Shown here: one piece after another, positions 41,634-49,514 of the stretch
How positions within the stretch are numbered: the first letter of the stretch is position 1
Layout of the letters: each line of letters starts with the position of its first letter
Assembly (NCBI RefSeq): GCF_023516505.1
Contig: NZ_JAMGBB010000001.1
Coordinates: forward strand, 186,001 to 250,000
Source of the DNA: Sphingomonas brevis
GTDB taxonomy: Bacteria > Pseudomonadota > Alphaproteobacteria > Sphingomonadales > Sphingomonadaceae
DNA: 64,000 nucleotides
Reading direction: 5' to 3'
The notes under the pieces: generated by a model
The model's input: the letters and a program-made list of their open reading frames with translations, nothing else
What the model was told of the DNA's origin: nothing
Databases searched by the model: none
Program-made: the position numbers and the translations under genes

Positions 41634-42776
41634 ATGCCGATGTTGGCGCTTGTCGAGAGAGTCATGACGACCGACTGGACCCAAAAGGCCGAGGAAATCG
41701 CGGCCGTAATTGCCGAGCATGCGGCCAGGCACGACGCGGACGACAGCTTTGTCAGCGAAGGCTTCGCCGCGCTGGAGGAAGCCGGCTTCTTCATCGCGCT
41801 GGTGCCCGAAGAGCTGGGCGGCGGCGGCGCATCCATCAGCGAGGTCGCCGAAGCGCTGAAGGTCATCGGCGCTGCCTGCGGCTCGACCGCGCTTGCGGCC
41901 TCGATGCACAGCCATATCGTCGCGGTCGCGGCGTGGCGCTGGAAGAACCAGGGCGCGCCGACCGATGGCCTGCTGAAGCGCGTGGTCGCCGAAAAGCTGA
42001 AGCTGGTCTCCAGCGGCGGGTCGGACTGGCTGCAAAGCGCCGGCACGATGGAAAAGGTCGAGGGCGGCTTCAAGCTGACCGCGCGCAAGGCCTTCGCCAG
42101 CGGCTCGACCGTCGGCAACATCCTCAACACCAGTGCGGTCTATGACGATCCCGACGAAGGACCGACCGTGCTCCATTTTGGCGCGCCGCTGAAAGGTGAG
42201 GGCGTAAGCATCGCCCCGACCTGGCAGGTGATGGGCATGCGCGGCACCGGCTCCGACGATGTCGTGTTCGACGGGCTGTTCATTCCCGACGCGGCGATTG
42301 CCGGCAAACGGCCGCAGGGCCAGTGGCACATGCTGTTCCACATCATCAGCATGATCGCATTCGGCCTGATCTACTCCGCTTATGTCGGAGTGGCCGAGGG
42401 CGCCCGAAAGCGGGCACTTGAAATGGCCAAGAAGCGGCCGGTCGATCCGCTGCTGGCGCAGAATGTCGGCGAAATGGAAAACCGGCTGCTCGTGGCGCGG
42501 CTGGCGCAGCGCCGAATGATCGAGATCGCCGAGACCGGGACCCCGGGAGCCGAAACCACCAGCGAGGCGATGCAGTGCCGAACGCTGGTTGGACAGGCGT
42601 GCATCGACACGGTCGGCAAGGCGATGGAAGTTGCGGGCGGCGCTGCTTTCTATCGCAAGACCGGGCTGGAGCGGGCCTTCCGTGACGTTCAGGCAGCACG
42701 CTTCCATCCGATGCAGGAGAAGCCGCAGCTCGACTTCACCGCTCGCGTCGCACTGGGCTGGGACATCGACGGCTGA
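41634..42776 (+). CDS. Acyl-CoA dehydrogenase family flavoprotein
   Basis: 380 aa. ATG 41634 has AGGA seven bases upstream. N-terminal helical domain, then the middle beta domain with the FAD-contacting segment around SSGGSDWLQSAGTMEKVEGG and ARKAFASGS, and the C-terminal helical domain with AMQCRTLVGQ and AFYRKTGLERAFRDVQAARFHP. The last resembles the DszC/HpaB-like hydroxylase branch of the superfamily, so an acyl-CoA dehydrogenase name may overstate it. Followed by a small DUF4242 gene on the same strand. Confidence 0.8.
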   Translation: MPMLALVERVMTTDWTQKAEEIAAVIAEHAARHDADDSFVSEGFAALEEAGFFIALVPEELGGGGASISEVAEALKVIGAACGSTALAASMHSHIVAVAAWRWKNQGAPTDGLLKRVVAEKLKLVSSGGSDWLQSAGTMEKVEGGFKLTARKAFASGSTVGNILNTSAVYDDPDEGPTVLHFGAPLKGEGVSIAPTWQVMGMRGTGSDDVVFDGLFIPDAAIAGKRPQGQWHMLFHIISMIAFGLIYSAYVGVAEGARKRALEMAKKRPVDPLLAQNVGEMENRLLVARLAQRRMIEIAETGTPGAETTSEAMQCRTLVGQACIDTVGKAMEVAGGAAFYRKTGLERAFRDVQAARFHPMQEKPQLDFTARVALGWDIDG

Positions 42777-42825
42777 GAAGGTGGGCCGCGATCACATTTC
42801 CAAATCGATTTAAGGGAACATCCTC

Positions 42826-43098
42826 ATGCCACGCTATATGGTCGAACGTACCTTCCCCGACGGATTGCATGTCCCCACTGACGGAGAGGGCGCGGCAGCC
42901 TTGCTCAATGTCGTCGAAATCAATGCCGGCAGCGGCGTCACATGGGTCCACAGCTATGTGACGCCCGACAAGAAAAAGACATTTTGCGTCTACGACGGGC
43001 CGAACCCGGAGGCGATCCGCGAAGTTGCGACCCGCAACTCCGTGCCGGTCGACGAGATCACGGAAGTCAGGGTGCTCGATCCCTATTTCTATCATTGA
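42826..43098 (+). CDS. DUF4242 (SCO4226-like) small protein
   Basis: 90 aa, beginning MPRYMVERTFPDGL, with VTWVHSYVTPDKKKTFCVYDGP and the conserved block PVDEITEVRVLDPYFYH. It matches the DUF4242 family; one member (SCO4226) has been reported as a nickel-binding ferredoxin-like protein. The function here is unknown. It lies 49 bp downstream of the acyl-CoA dehydrogenase-like gene and probably shares its transcript. Confidence 0.85.
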   Translation: MPRYMVERTFPDGLHVPTDGEGAAALLNVVEINAGSGVTWVHSYVTPDKKKTFCVYDGPNPEAIREVATRNSVPVDEITEVRVLDPYFYH

Positions 43099-43250
43099 GT
43101 GGGTATTCCGGCGCGAAGTAAATTGCCCTGCGGTCACCTTCGCTTCCGCGCCGTCGGTCCTGTCGCCTTGCAGGCGCAGGCCGTCCGACTTTCGCTAGCA
43201 CTTCACGCTGCTCGCGATTGCCAGGCAATCGCTTCGCTGCGCTCGGTAGC

Positions 43251-44678
43251 TCAAGCCTGATGGATCGCCTTCACCACCTGATAGCTTTCCAGCCCTTCCT
43301 TGCCGCCTTCGGAGCCGAAACCTGAATCCTTGACGCCGCCGAACGGGGCGTCGGCGACCGAGATTGCGAAGGTGTTGATGCCGACCATGCCGCTTTCGAT
43401 CAGGTCGCCGATCAGGTTCGCGCGGCGGCCGTTCTCGGTGAAGGCAAAGGCGGCGAGGCCGAACGGCAGGCGGTTGGCCTGCTCCATCACCTCGTCGAAG
43501 GTCGAGAAGGACTTGGTCACCGCCACCGGGCCGAACGGCTCATCGTTCATGATGTCGGCGGTGTTGGGAACGTCGGCGAGCAAGGTCGGCTGGAAGAAGA
43601 ATCCGCCTTCGCCCTTCTGTCCTCCGGCGAGCACGCGCGCGCCCTTGGCCGCGGCGTCCTCGATCAGCGCGCCTACAGCGTCGGGCCGCCGTGCATTTGC
43701 AAGCGGGCCCATGCGGGTATCTTCATCCAGTCCGTTGCCGATCTTCACCTTGGCGGTGCGCTCGGCGAAGCCCTTGAGGAACGCATCGTAAATCGATTCC
43801 TGGACGTAGAAGCGGGTCGGCGAGACGCACACCTGGCCGGCGTTCCGGAATTTCTGCGGGACGACCATGTCGAGCGTCTTTTCAAGGTCGCAATCGTCGA
43901 AGATCAGGACCGGCGCATGACCGCCCAGCTCCATCGTGATCCGCGTCATGCTGTCGGCGGCGAGGCGCATCAAATGCTTGCCGACGTTGGTCGAACCGGT
44001 GAAGCTGACCTTGCGGATTTCCTTGCTGCCGATGAGGGTCGTGCTGATCAGATCGGCATCGCCGTGAACCAACTGCGCGACACCCTTGGGGATGCCAGCG
44101 TCGGCCAGCGCGCGGAATAATTCGGTAGCGACACCTGGCGTGTCATGCGGCGGGCGTGAAACTACGGTGCAGCCTGCGGCAAGCGCGGCCGCGACCTTCT
44201 TGGCCAGCAAATAGATCGGGAAATTCCACGGGCTGAAGGTGGCGACCGGACCGACCGGCTGACGGATCACCCGCGACAATTGTCCCGCCGGGCGAACCAG
44301 CGTGCGGCCATAGTCGCGCTTGATCTCCTCGGCGTACCAATCAAACAGCTGCGCCGAGCCCAGCACCTCGAGCCGCGCCTCGTTCAAAATCTTGCCCTGT
44401 TCCTGGGTCAGTGTGGCGGCGATATGGTCAGCGCGTTCGCGCAGCAGCGCGGCGGCTTTGTGCAGGATCGCGCCCCGCTTTTCGACATCGGTGGACCGCC
44501 ATTCGGGGAATGCCCGGTCGGCGGCGGCAAGCGCCTCATCAAGGTCGGCCCTGGAGGCGTAGGGCACTTCGGCGATGCCGCTGCCGTTGGCGGGATTGAC
44601 GACCGTGTGCGCGTCGCGGCCTTCGCCGCTTTTCCACACGCCGTCGATGAATAGCTGGAGGTCGGTTTCGTAGCTCAT
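43251..44678 (-). CDS. gabD: NAD(P)-dependent succinate-semialdehyde dehydrogenase
   Basis: Aldehyde dehydrogenase superfamily, 475 aa. Substrate-class features: TFSPWNFPIYLLAKK, FTGSTNVGKHLM, the general-base Glu in MELGGHAPVLIF and the catalytic Cys in NAGQVCVSPTRFYVQ. The C-terminal GVKDSGFGSEGGKEGLE is typical of SSADH. It oxidises succinate semialdehyde to succinate, linking GABA breakdown to the TCA cycle; the exact aldehyde is inferred by family resemblance. No GABA transaminase is adjacent. Confidence 0.85.
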   Translation of the reverse strand: MSYETDLQLFIDGVWKSGEGRDAHTVVNPANGSGIAEVPYASRADLDEALAAADRAFPEWRSTDVEKRGAILHKAAALLRERADHIAATLTQEQGKILNEARLEVLGSAQLFDWYAEEIKRDYGRTLVRPAGQLSRVIRQPVGPVATFSPWNFPIYLLAKKVAAALAAGCTVVSRPPHDTPGVATELFRALADAGIPKGVAQLVHGDADLISTTLIGSKEIRKVSFTGSTNVGKHLMRLAADSMTRITMELGGHAPVLIFDDCDLEKTLDMVVPQKFRNAGQVCVSPTRFYVQESIYDAFLKGFAERTAKVKIGNGLDEDTRMGPLANARRPDAVGALIEDAAAKGARVLAGGQKGEGGFFFQPTLLADVPNTADIMNDEPFGPVAVTKSFSTFDEVMEQANRLPFGLAAFAFTENGRRANLIGDLIESGMVGINTFAISVADAPFGGVKDSGFGSEGGKEGLESYQVVKAIHQA

Positions 44679-44779
44679 GTGGCGTCAGATAGGCGTCTGT
44701 CGGCTTGCCGCCAAGACTGCCTTGAACGGAAGCTGGCCAGTCGCTAGTCGCAACTCATATTCATGACGGGAGAGTTTCG

Positions 44780-45082
44780 ATGACCAAGGCGGATCTGCTG
44801 GCCAAGATGCAGGATGCGGGGGCCTGGCTTCCGGGCAAGACGGTCAAGATCGACTTCGGCGGCGATGACGGCGTGATCCTGATCGACGGCGCCAACAGCC
44901 TGGTCAGCGATGCCGACAATGCGGCCGACACGACCATCAAGGTCAGCTGGGACGATTTCCAGTCGCTCGCCAACGGCACGCTCGACGGCATGACCGCCTT
45001 TATGACCGGCAAGCTCAAGGTCGAAGGCGACATGGGCAACGCCATGCAACTGCAGGGCATCTTCTCGAAGCTGCGCGGCTAG
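44780..45082 (+). CDS. SCP2 sterol-binding domain protein
   Basis: 100 aa, a single SCP2 fold: hydrophobic ligand-binding pocket protein. The pattern IDFGGDDGVILIDG, DTTIKVSWDDFQSLANGTLDGMTAFMTGKLKVEGDMGNAM is typical. Lipid binding is inferred from the family. It lies 3 bp upstream of the ACT-domain gene, so the two are probably co-transcribed. Confidence 0.85.
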   Translation: MTKADLLAKMQDAGAWLPGKTVKIDFGGDDGVILIDGANSLVSDADNAADTTIKVSWDDFQSLANGTLDGMTAFMTGKLKVEGDMGNAMQLQGIFSKLRG

Positions 45083-45085
45083 GCA

Positions 45086-45436
45086 TTGGACGGGGAACGC
45101 GACCTTTCGCGGCTCCTCGCAGCGCTCGATCCCGAGCTGCACGCCGATCGATACAGCATTTCCGAAGCGTCGAAGCCCACGCTTGGCGACGGCGACTTCG
45201 CCATCGTTCGCGAGGCCGAGGGGCTAACCCTGATCCGTCCCGATCCGTCGGGCGAATGGGCACGGATCAGTCTTGGAGTTCACTCAAGCCTGGACGCGGT
45301 TGGGCTAACCGCCGCATTGTCATCGCTGCTGGCGGAAGCCGGAATCAGCGCCAATATCGTCGCGGCGCTGCGTCACGATCATATTTTCGTGCAGTGGGAC
45401 AGGCGCGAGGAAGCGCTTGCGATTCTGCGCGGTTAG
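45086..45436 (+). CDS. ACT domain protein
   Basis: 116 aa from TTG 45086. It matches the small ACT-domain proteins formerly called DUF2241 (LIRPDPSGEWARISLGVHSSLDAVGLTAALSSLLAEAGISANIVAALRHDHIFVQ). ACT domains bind amino acids or other small ligands. TTG initiation four bases after the SCP2 stop indicates coupling. Function unknown. Confidence 0.8.
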   Translation: MDGERDLSRLLAALDPELHADRYSISEASKPTLGDGDFAIVREAEGLTLIRPDPSGEWARISLGVHSSLDAVGLTAALSSLLAEAGISANIVAALRHDHIFVQWDRREEALAILRG

Positions 45437-45460
45437 TTTGTCGAAACAGGTTTGATTGTC

Positions 45461-45526
45461 CCGTCGCCCCAGCGGAGGCTGGGGCCCACATAACGGTCAT
45501 GGATGCCAGCCTTCGCTGGCATGACG
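45461..45526. repeat. Double-hairpin dispersed repeat (CCCCAGC / ATGCCAGC)
   Basis: Two adjacent perfect 8-bp hairpins: GCCCCAGC-GGAG-GCTGGGGC (45466-45485) and ATGCCAGC-CTTC-GCTGGCAT (45503-45522), then GACG. It sits just before the start of the GlcG/HbpS-like gene at 45535. Confidence 0.85.
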
Positions 45527-45534
45527 TGGAGGGA

Positions 45535-46008
45535 ATGATGCGACCAGCACTTCTCCTGATTCTACTCACTTCGGCCGCGACAGCCCAGTCCGCGCCAACC
45601 CTCAATGCAGCATCCGCCCAGGCGATCGTCGCCGGCTGTGCGGCGCACGCTACCGCGAAGAAGCAAAGCCACGCCATCGTCGTGGTCGATAGCGGCGGCC
45701 ATATCGTCGCGGCGCTTCGGATGGACGGCAATGGAACCGGCATCTTCGATTTCGCCCGGGCCAAGGCCGAAGCCGCTGCGGCGTGGGGGTTCTCGACCGC
45801 GCAAATGATCGAAGGTGCGCGGAGTACGCCCGGGTTTGGCGACGCGCCCCATGTCGTCATCGTGCCCGGTGGCGTTCCCCTGTTCAGCGCCGACGGCAAG
45901 GCCCGGATCGGCGCGGTCGGCGTGTCGGGCGAGGATCCCGCCGACGACGCTGCCTGCGCCGAAGCGGGGATCGTCGCTGCAAAGCTTCGCAGCAGCCGCG
46001 CAAACTAA
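45535..46008 (+). CDS. Secreted GlcG/HbpS-family heme-binding-like protein
   Basis: 157 aa. A signal peptide (1-17, ending ATAQ) precedes the GlcG/HbpS (DUF336) domain: AIVVVDSGGHIVAALRMDG, F-A-x-A-K-A-x-A-A-A and GGVPLFSADGKARIGAVGVSG, with D-A-x-C-A-x-A-G-I at the end. Family members bind heme or cobalamin-like ligands; specifics are unknown. ATG 45535 (with 45538 close behind) has GGAGGGA upstream. The dispersed repeat ends only about 8 bp upstream. Confidence 0.85.
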   Translation: MMRPALLLILLTSAATAQSAPTLNAASAQAIVAGCAAHATAKKQSHAIVVVDSGGHIVAALRMDGNGTGIFDFARAKAEAAAAWGFSTAQMIEGARSTPGFGDAPHVVIVPGGVPLFSADGKARIGAVGVSGEDPADDAACAEAGIVAAKLRSSRAN

Positions 46009-46063
46009 CCCGGCTTGACCCTTGGGAATGCGGACGGCAGAGCCGCAGCCAAGGAGATCGGTC

Positions 46064-46768
46064 TTGCAGAAAATCTATCCCAATGCCGCGGACGCGCTCG
46101 ACGGGCTGCTGTTCGACGGCATGACCATCGCGGCGGGCGGGTTCGGCCTGTGCGGAATTCCCGAGCGGCTGATCGATGCTGTCCAGGCCAGCGGGGTCAA
46201 GAACCTCACCATCGCTTCCAACAATGCCGGGATCGACAATGAGGGGCTCGGCAAGCTGCTGCGCACGCGCCAGGTCAGGAAGATGATCAGCTCCTACGTC
46301 GGCGAGAATAAGGAGTTCGAGCGGCAGTATCTGGCCGGCGAGCTGGAGGTGGAATTCTGCCCGCAGGGAACGCTGGCCGAGCGCATGCGCGCCGGCGGCG
46401 CCGGCATCCCCGGATTTTACACGAAGACCGGCGTCGGCACGCAGGTGGCCGAGGGCAAGGAGGTCAAGAATTTCGACGGCGAGGATTATATCCTCGAGCG
46501 CGGCATCCGGGCCGACCTAAGCATCATCAAGGGCTGGAAGGCCGACGAGAGCGGCAACCTGATGTTCCGCAAGACTGCCCGCAACTTCAACCAGCCGGCT
46601 GCGACCTCGGGCAAGATTTGCGTCGCCGAAGTCGAGGAGATCGTGCCGGTCGGAAGCCTCGATCCTGACTGCATCCATTTGCCGTCGATCTACGTTAAGC
46701 GGCTGATACTCGGTGCGCCCTATGACAAGAAGATCGAATTCATGACCACGCGGGAGCGGGCAGCATGA
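46064..46768 (+). CDS. scoA: 3-oxoacid CoA-transferase subunit A
   Basis: 234 aa; moves CoA between succinyl-CoA and 3-oxoacids such as acetoacetate. The start is TTG 46064, preceded by AAGGAG at seven bases; an upstream ATG at 46022 lacks such a box. Blocks DGMTIAAGGFGLCGIP, GNNAGIDNEGLGKLL-like (SNNAGIDNEGLG) and the C-terminal GGAGIPGFYTKTGVGT are typical. Subunit B follows 107 bp downstream across a dispersed repeat, a larger gap than the near-contiguous pair common elsewhere. Confidence 0.93.
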   Translation: MQKIYPNAADALDGLLFDGMTIAAGGFGLCGIPERLIDAVQASGVKNLTIASNNAGIDNEGLGKLLRTRQVRKMISSYVGENKEFERQYLAGELEVEFCPQGTLAERMRAGGAGIPGFYTKTGVGTQVAEGKEVKNFDGEDYILERGIRADLSIIKGWKADESGNLMFRKTARNFNQPAATSGKICVAEVEEIVPVGSLDPDCIHLPSIYVKRLILGAPYDKKIEFMTTRERAA

Positions 46769-46788
46769 TCGCGATTTTCAAACGTTTT

Positions 46789-46857
46789 CCGTTCGTGTCG
46801 AGCGAAGTCGAGACACGTCTGCGCAACGGCCCCTCGACTTCGCTCGGGGCGAACGGG
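46789..46857. repeat. Dispersed repeat (AGCGAAGTCGAG type) between CoA-transferase subunits
   Basis: Inverted arms CCGTTCGTGTCGAGCGAAGTC... (46789-46817) and ...GACTTCGCTCGGGGCGAACGGG (46830-46857). Same family as the copy inside the OMF gene at 22216. It lies between scoA and scoB. Confidence 0.85.
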
Positions 46858-46875
46858 TTTGGGAGTAGCAAGTAG

Positions 46876-47511
46876 ATGGCTTGGGACCGCAACCAGATGG
46901 CGGCGAGGGCCGCCAAGGAGCTGAAGGACGGCTATTACGTCAACCTCGGCATCGGCATCCCGACGCTGGTCGCCAACAATATCCCGGCGGGGATGACGGT
47001 CACGCTGCAGAGCGAGAACGGAATGCTCGGCATTGGCCCGTTCCCCTATCCGGACGAGGTCGATCCCGACTTGATCAACGCGGGCAAGCAGACCATCAGC
47101 GAGCTGCCGAGCTCCAGCTACTTCAGCTCGTCGGACAGCTTCGCGATGATCCGGGGCGGGCACATTGACCTCACCGTGCTGGGCGCAATGGAAGTCAGCG
47201 AAGGCGGCGACATCGCCAACTGGATGATCCCCGGAAAGATGATCAAGGGCATGGGCGGTGCGATGGACCTCGTCGCCGGAGTCAAGAAGATCATCGTCGT
47301 GATGGAGCATAATTCGAAGGCCGGCGATCCCAAGTTCATCCCCGAATGCACGCTGCCGCTGACCGGCAAGAATGTGGTCGACATGATCATCACCGACCTG
47401 TGCGTCTTCCATCGGCCCGACCATCAGTCGCCGTTCAAGCTGATCGAGCTGGCCCCGGGCGTCACGGCCGAAGAGGTCCGCTCCAGGACCGCCGCGAACT
47501 ACGTCGAGTGA
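46876..47511 (+). CDS. scoB: 3-oxoacid CoA-transferase subunit B
   Basis: 211 aa. The catalytic Glu lies in the SENGMLGIGPFP motif, which forms the CoA thioester intermediate. GIPTLVANNIPAG, GGHIDLTVLGAMEVSEGGD and MGGAMDLVAGVKKIIVVMEH are typical. The TGA stop overlaps a GTG start of the next small lipoprotein gene (GTGA). Confidence 0.95.
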   Translation: MAWDRNQMAARAAKELKDGYYVNLGIGIPTLVANNIPAGMTVTLQSENGMLGIGPFPYPDEVDPDLINAGKQTISELPSSSYFSSSDSFAMIRGGHIDLTVLGAMEVSEGGDIANWMIPGKMIKGMGGAMDLVAGVKKIIVVMEHNSKAGDPKFIPECTLPLTGKNVVDMIITDLCVFHRPDHQSPFKLIELAPGVTAEEVRSRTAANYVE

Positions 47512-47789
47512 AAAGGGTCGCGGTCCTCGCTTTGGTCGCCTTGCTTGGCGCCTGCTCTCGGGAGCCGACCGTTATCGATGGGTCCAGCCAGCAAGCGTTC
47601 GAAAAGACGACCGAGAAGGCGCGCCGCGACCTGCCGATCAAGGACCGGCTGACCTTCGACGCGGCGCTGCACAATCCGGGCGGCGTCGGCTTTGGCCACC
47701 GCGATACCGCCGCCGCTACAAGGCAAGCCTATAATGGCATGACCGCGGTTGACGTCGTCGAGGACGCCCGGGTGCGGGGGATCGAATGA
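47508..47789 (+). CDS. Small lipoprotein (DUF6694-like)
   Basis: 93 aa from GTG 47508, coupled to scoB by GTGA. The lipoprotein signal KRVAVLALVALLGAC ends at a lipobox cysteine. The segment VIDGSSQQAFEKTTEKARRD resembles the small DUF6694 lipoproteins as I remember them; confidence in the family name is low. The stop overlaps the next start as ATGA. A lipoprotein coupled on both sides to metabolic enzymes is odd and has no obvious explanation. Confidence 0.65.
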   Translation: MKRVAVLALVALLGACSREPTVIDGSSQQAFEKTTEKARRDLPIKDRLTFDAALHNPGGVGFGHRDTAAATRQAYNGMTAVDVVEDARVRGIE

Positions 47790-48784
47790 AGGCCCTTCTG
47801 TCCCATGAGCCGGGCGGGCCGGACACGCTTCGGCTGACCGAGCTGCCTGACCCGGTGCCGGGACCGGGCGAGCTGCTGGTGAGGGTACGCGCCGCGGCGG
47901 TAAATTACCCAGACGTGCTGATCATCGAGGACAAATATCAGTTCAAGCCGCCGCGCCCGTTCGCGCCGGGCGGCGAAATTGCTGGCGAGGTCGAGATGGT
48001 CGGCGAGGGAGTCGAGGGCTGGAGCGCCGGCGACCGGCTGATCGCGGTTCCGGGCTGGGGCGGCATGGCCGAAAAGATCGTCATCGCGGCCAAGAGCGCC
48101 ATTCCGTTGCCGCCGGAGCGCAGCTTCAAGGACGGCGCCGCGCTGTTGCTGACCTACGCCACGTCGATCCACGCGCTCTATGATCGCGGCAAGCTGCAGG
48201 CCGGTCAGACGTTGCTGGTGCTCGGGGCGGCTGGGGGCGTCGGGCTCGCCGCGGTCGAACTGGGGAAGGCGAGGGGAGCCCGAGTGATCGCGGCCGTTTC
48301 GTCGGAGGAAAAGGCCGCCGCGGCGCGCCAAGCCGGCGCGGACGACGCGATCGTCTACCCCCGCGGACCGTTCGACAAGGACGGGCAGAAGGCGCTGGCC
48401 CAGCTGTTCAAAGACGCGGTCGGTCCTGACGGAGCCAATGTCATCTACGATCCTGTCGGCGGCGATTATGCCGAGCCGGCGCTGCGCAGCATCGCCTGGG
48501 AGGGCCGCTACCTGGTTGTCGGCTTTCCGGCCGGCATCCCGAAGCTTCCGCTCAACCTCACCCTGCTCAAGAGCTGCGATGTATGCGGCGTCTTCTGGGG
48601 CGCCTTCGCCGCGCGCGATCCGAAGGCCAATGCGGCCCATGTCGCCGAGCTGTTCCAGCTATGGGACGAGGGCAAGATCAGGCCCCACGTCAGCGCGACC
48701 TATCCGCTGGCACGCGGCGGCGAGGCGATCGCGGCGATGGCCGCTCGCCAGGTAATCGGCAAGCTGGTGGTGACGCCAGATTAG
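47786..48784 (+). CDS. NADPH:quinone oxidoreductase-like (zinc-free MDR family)
   Basis: 332 aa, medium-chain reductase fold. N-terminal GroES-like domain (EPGGPDTLRLTELPDPVPGP, VNYPDVLIIEDKYQFKP), then Rossmann fold with GAAGGVGLAAVELGKARGARV. No catalytic zinc ligands are seen, matching the quinone-reductase branch. The ATGA overlap couples it to the lipoprotein gene, so scoB-lipoprotein-oxidoreductase form one coupled run. Confidence 0.88.
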   Translation: MKALLSHEPGGPDTLRLTELPDPVPGPGELLVRVRAAAVNYPDVLIIEDKYQFKPPRPFAPGGEIAGEVEMVGEGVEGWSAGDRLIAVPGWGGMAEKIVIAAKSAIPLPPERSFKDGAALLLTYATSIHALYDRGKLQAGQTLLVLGAAGGVGLAAVELGKARGARVIAAVSSEEKAAAARQAGADDAIVYPRGPFDKDGQKALAQLFKDAVGPDGANVIYDPVGGDYAEPALRSIAWEGRYLVVGFPAGIPKLPLNLTLLKSCDVCGVFWGAFAARDPKANAAHVAELFQLWDEGKIRPHVSATYPLARGGEAIAAMAARQVIGKLVVTPD

Positions 48785-48794
48785 CCTTTGGCGA

Positions 48795-49400
48795 CTAGGG
48801 CTTCAGGCAATAGCGATCGCATATCTGGTCGACGACCTTGTTCACCCACTCATCGTTCAGTGGCTGGGACGAGACGTATCGACGGAAGTACATCGGGCCG
48901 GCGGCCATGGCGAAAACCTCATCGAGATTGACGTCGGCCGGCAGCTCGCCGCGCTCGATCGCCGCCTCGAACATCGGCGCCAGCTGCTTTTGCCGGTTCG
49001 TCCAAAAACGTTGGGACTGCCCCGGCGCAACGCCGGATTGAAGTGCTCCCGCCACTTCCATCAGCGATGGGCCGACCGGGCTGTTAAGCACCGTGACCAG
49101 GTTGAGCAGGGTCTCCGTGAGATCGGCTCGAAACGACCCGGTGTCGACGGCCGGCGTTTGGCGGTCCGCCAGGTCGATCAGGGCATCTACTATCGTCGGC
49201 CAGCGATCGGGATTGCGCCGGTAAAGGGTCGAACGCTCGACGCCGGCGCGCGCTGCCACATTCTGGAAAGTGCAGGCCTCAAGCCCGCCCTCTGCGAGCA
49301 GTTCGATCAACGCCTCGTTGATCCGCCGGGTGACGTCCGCGGTGCGGCCGCCGGGCCGGCGCTGGCGTACCGCATCGTCCAAAGTTGAAGCTTGATTCAA
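48795..49400 (-). CDS. TetR family regulator
   Basis: 201 aa. The HTH is INEALIELLAEGGLEACTFQNVAARAGVERSTLYRRNPDRW (about 27-68). The C-terminal domain is of the usual helical TetR_C type. It is divergent from the SDR-like gene at 49515. A GCAACA-CTT-TGTTGC palindrome lies about 30 bp upstream of its start, in the shared region, as a probable operator. It is convergent with the quinone reductase gene. Confidence 0.9.
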   Translation of the reverse strand: MNQASTLDDAVRQRRPGGRTADVTRRINEALIELLAEGGLEACTFQNVAARAGVERSTLYRRNPDRWPTIVDALIDLADRQTPAVDTGSFRADLTETLLNLVTVLNSPVGPSLMEVAGALQSGVAPGQSQRFWTNRQKQLAPMFEAAIERGELPADVNLDEVFAMAAGPMYFRRYVSSQPLNDEWVNKVVDQICDRYCLKP

Positions 49401-49430
49401 TGTTGACTCCCCGACACCCCATAGCTAAAT

Positions 49431-49445
49431 GCAACACTTTGTTGC
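49431..49445. promoter_or_regulatory. Probable TetR operator in the TetR/SDR divergent region
   Basis: Perfect inverted repeat GCAACA, 3-bp centre CTT, TGTTGC, 31 bp upstream of the TetR start and 69 bp upstream of the SDR start. The surrounding DNA is AT-rich compared with the window (TGTTGCTTTAAATC), fitting promoter DNA. Confidence 0.65.
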
Positions 49446-49514
49446 TTTAAATCAACCCTCAAAATAGATAATGCCAAGCCGCCTCGTCGGGGGACGCGGG
49501 CGGCGGAGACCTTG

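Noticed and set aside
37563-42707. Large open frames opposite the TPP enzyme, multicopper oxidase and acyl-CoA dehydrogenase genes
   Set aside because: The sense-strand proteins have full sets of family motifs; the antisense frames do not.
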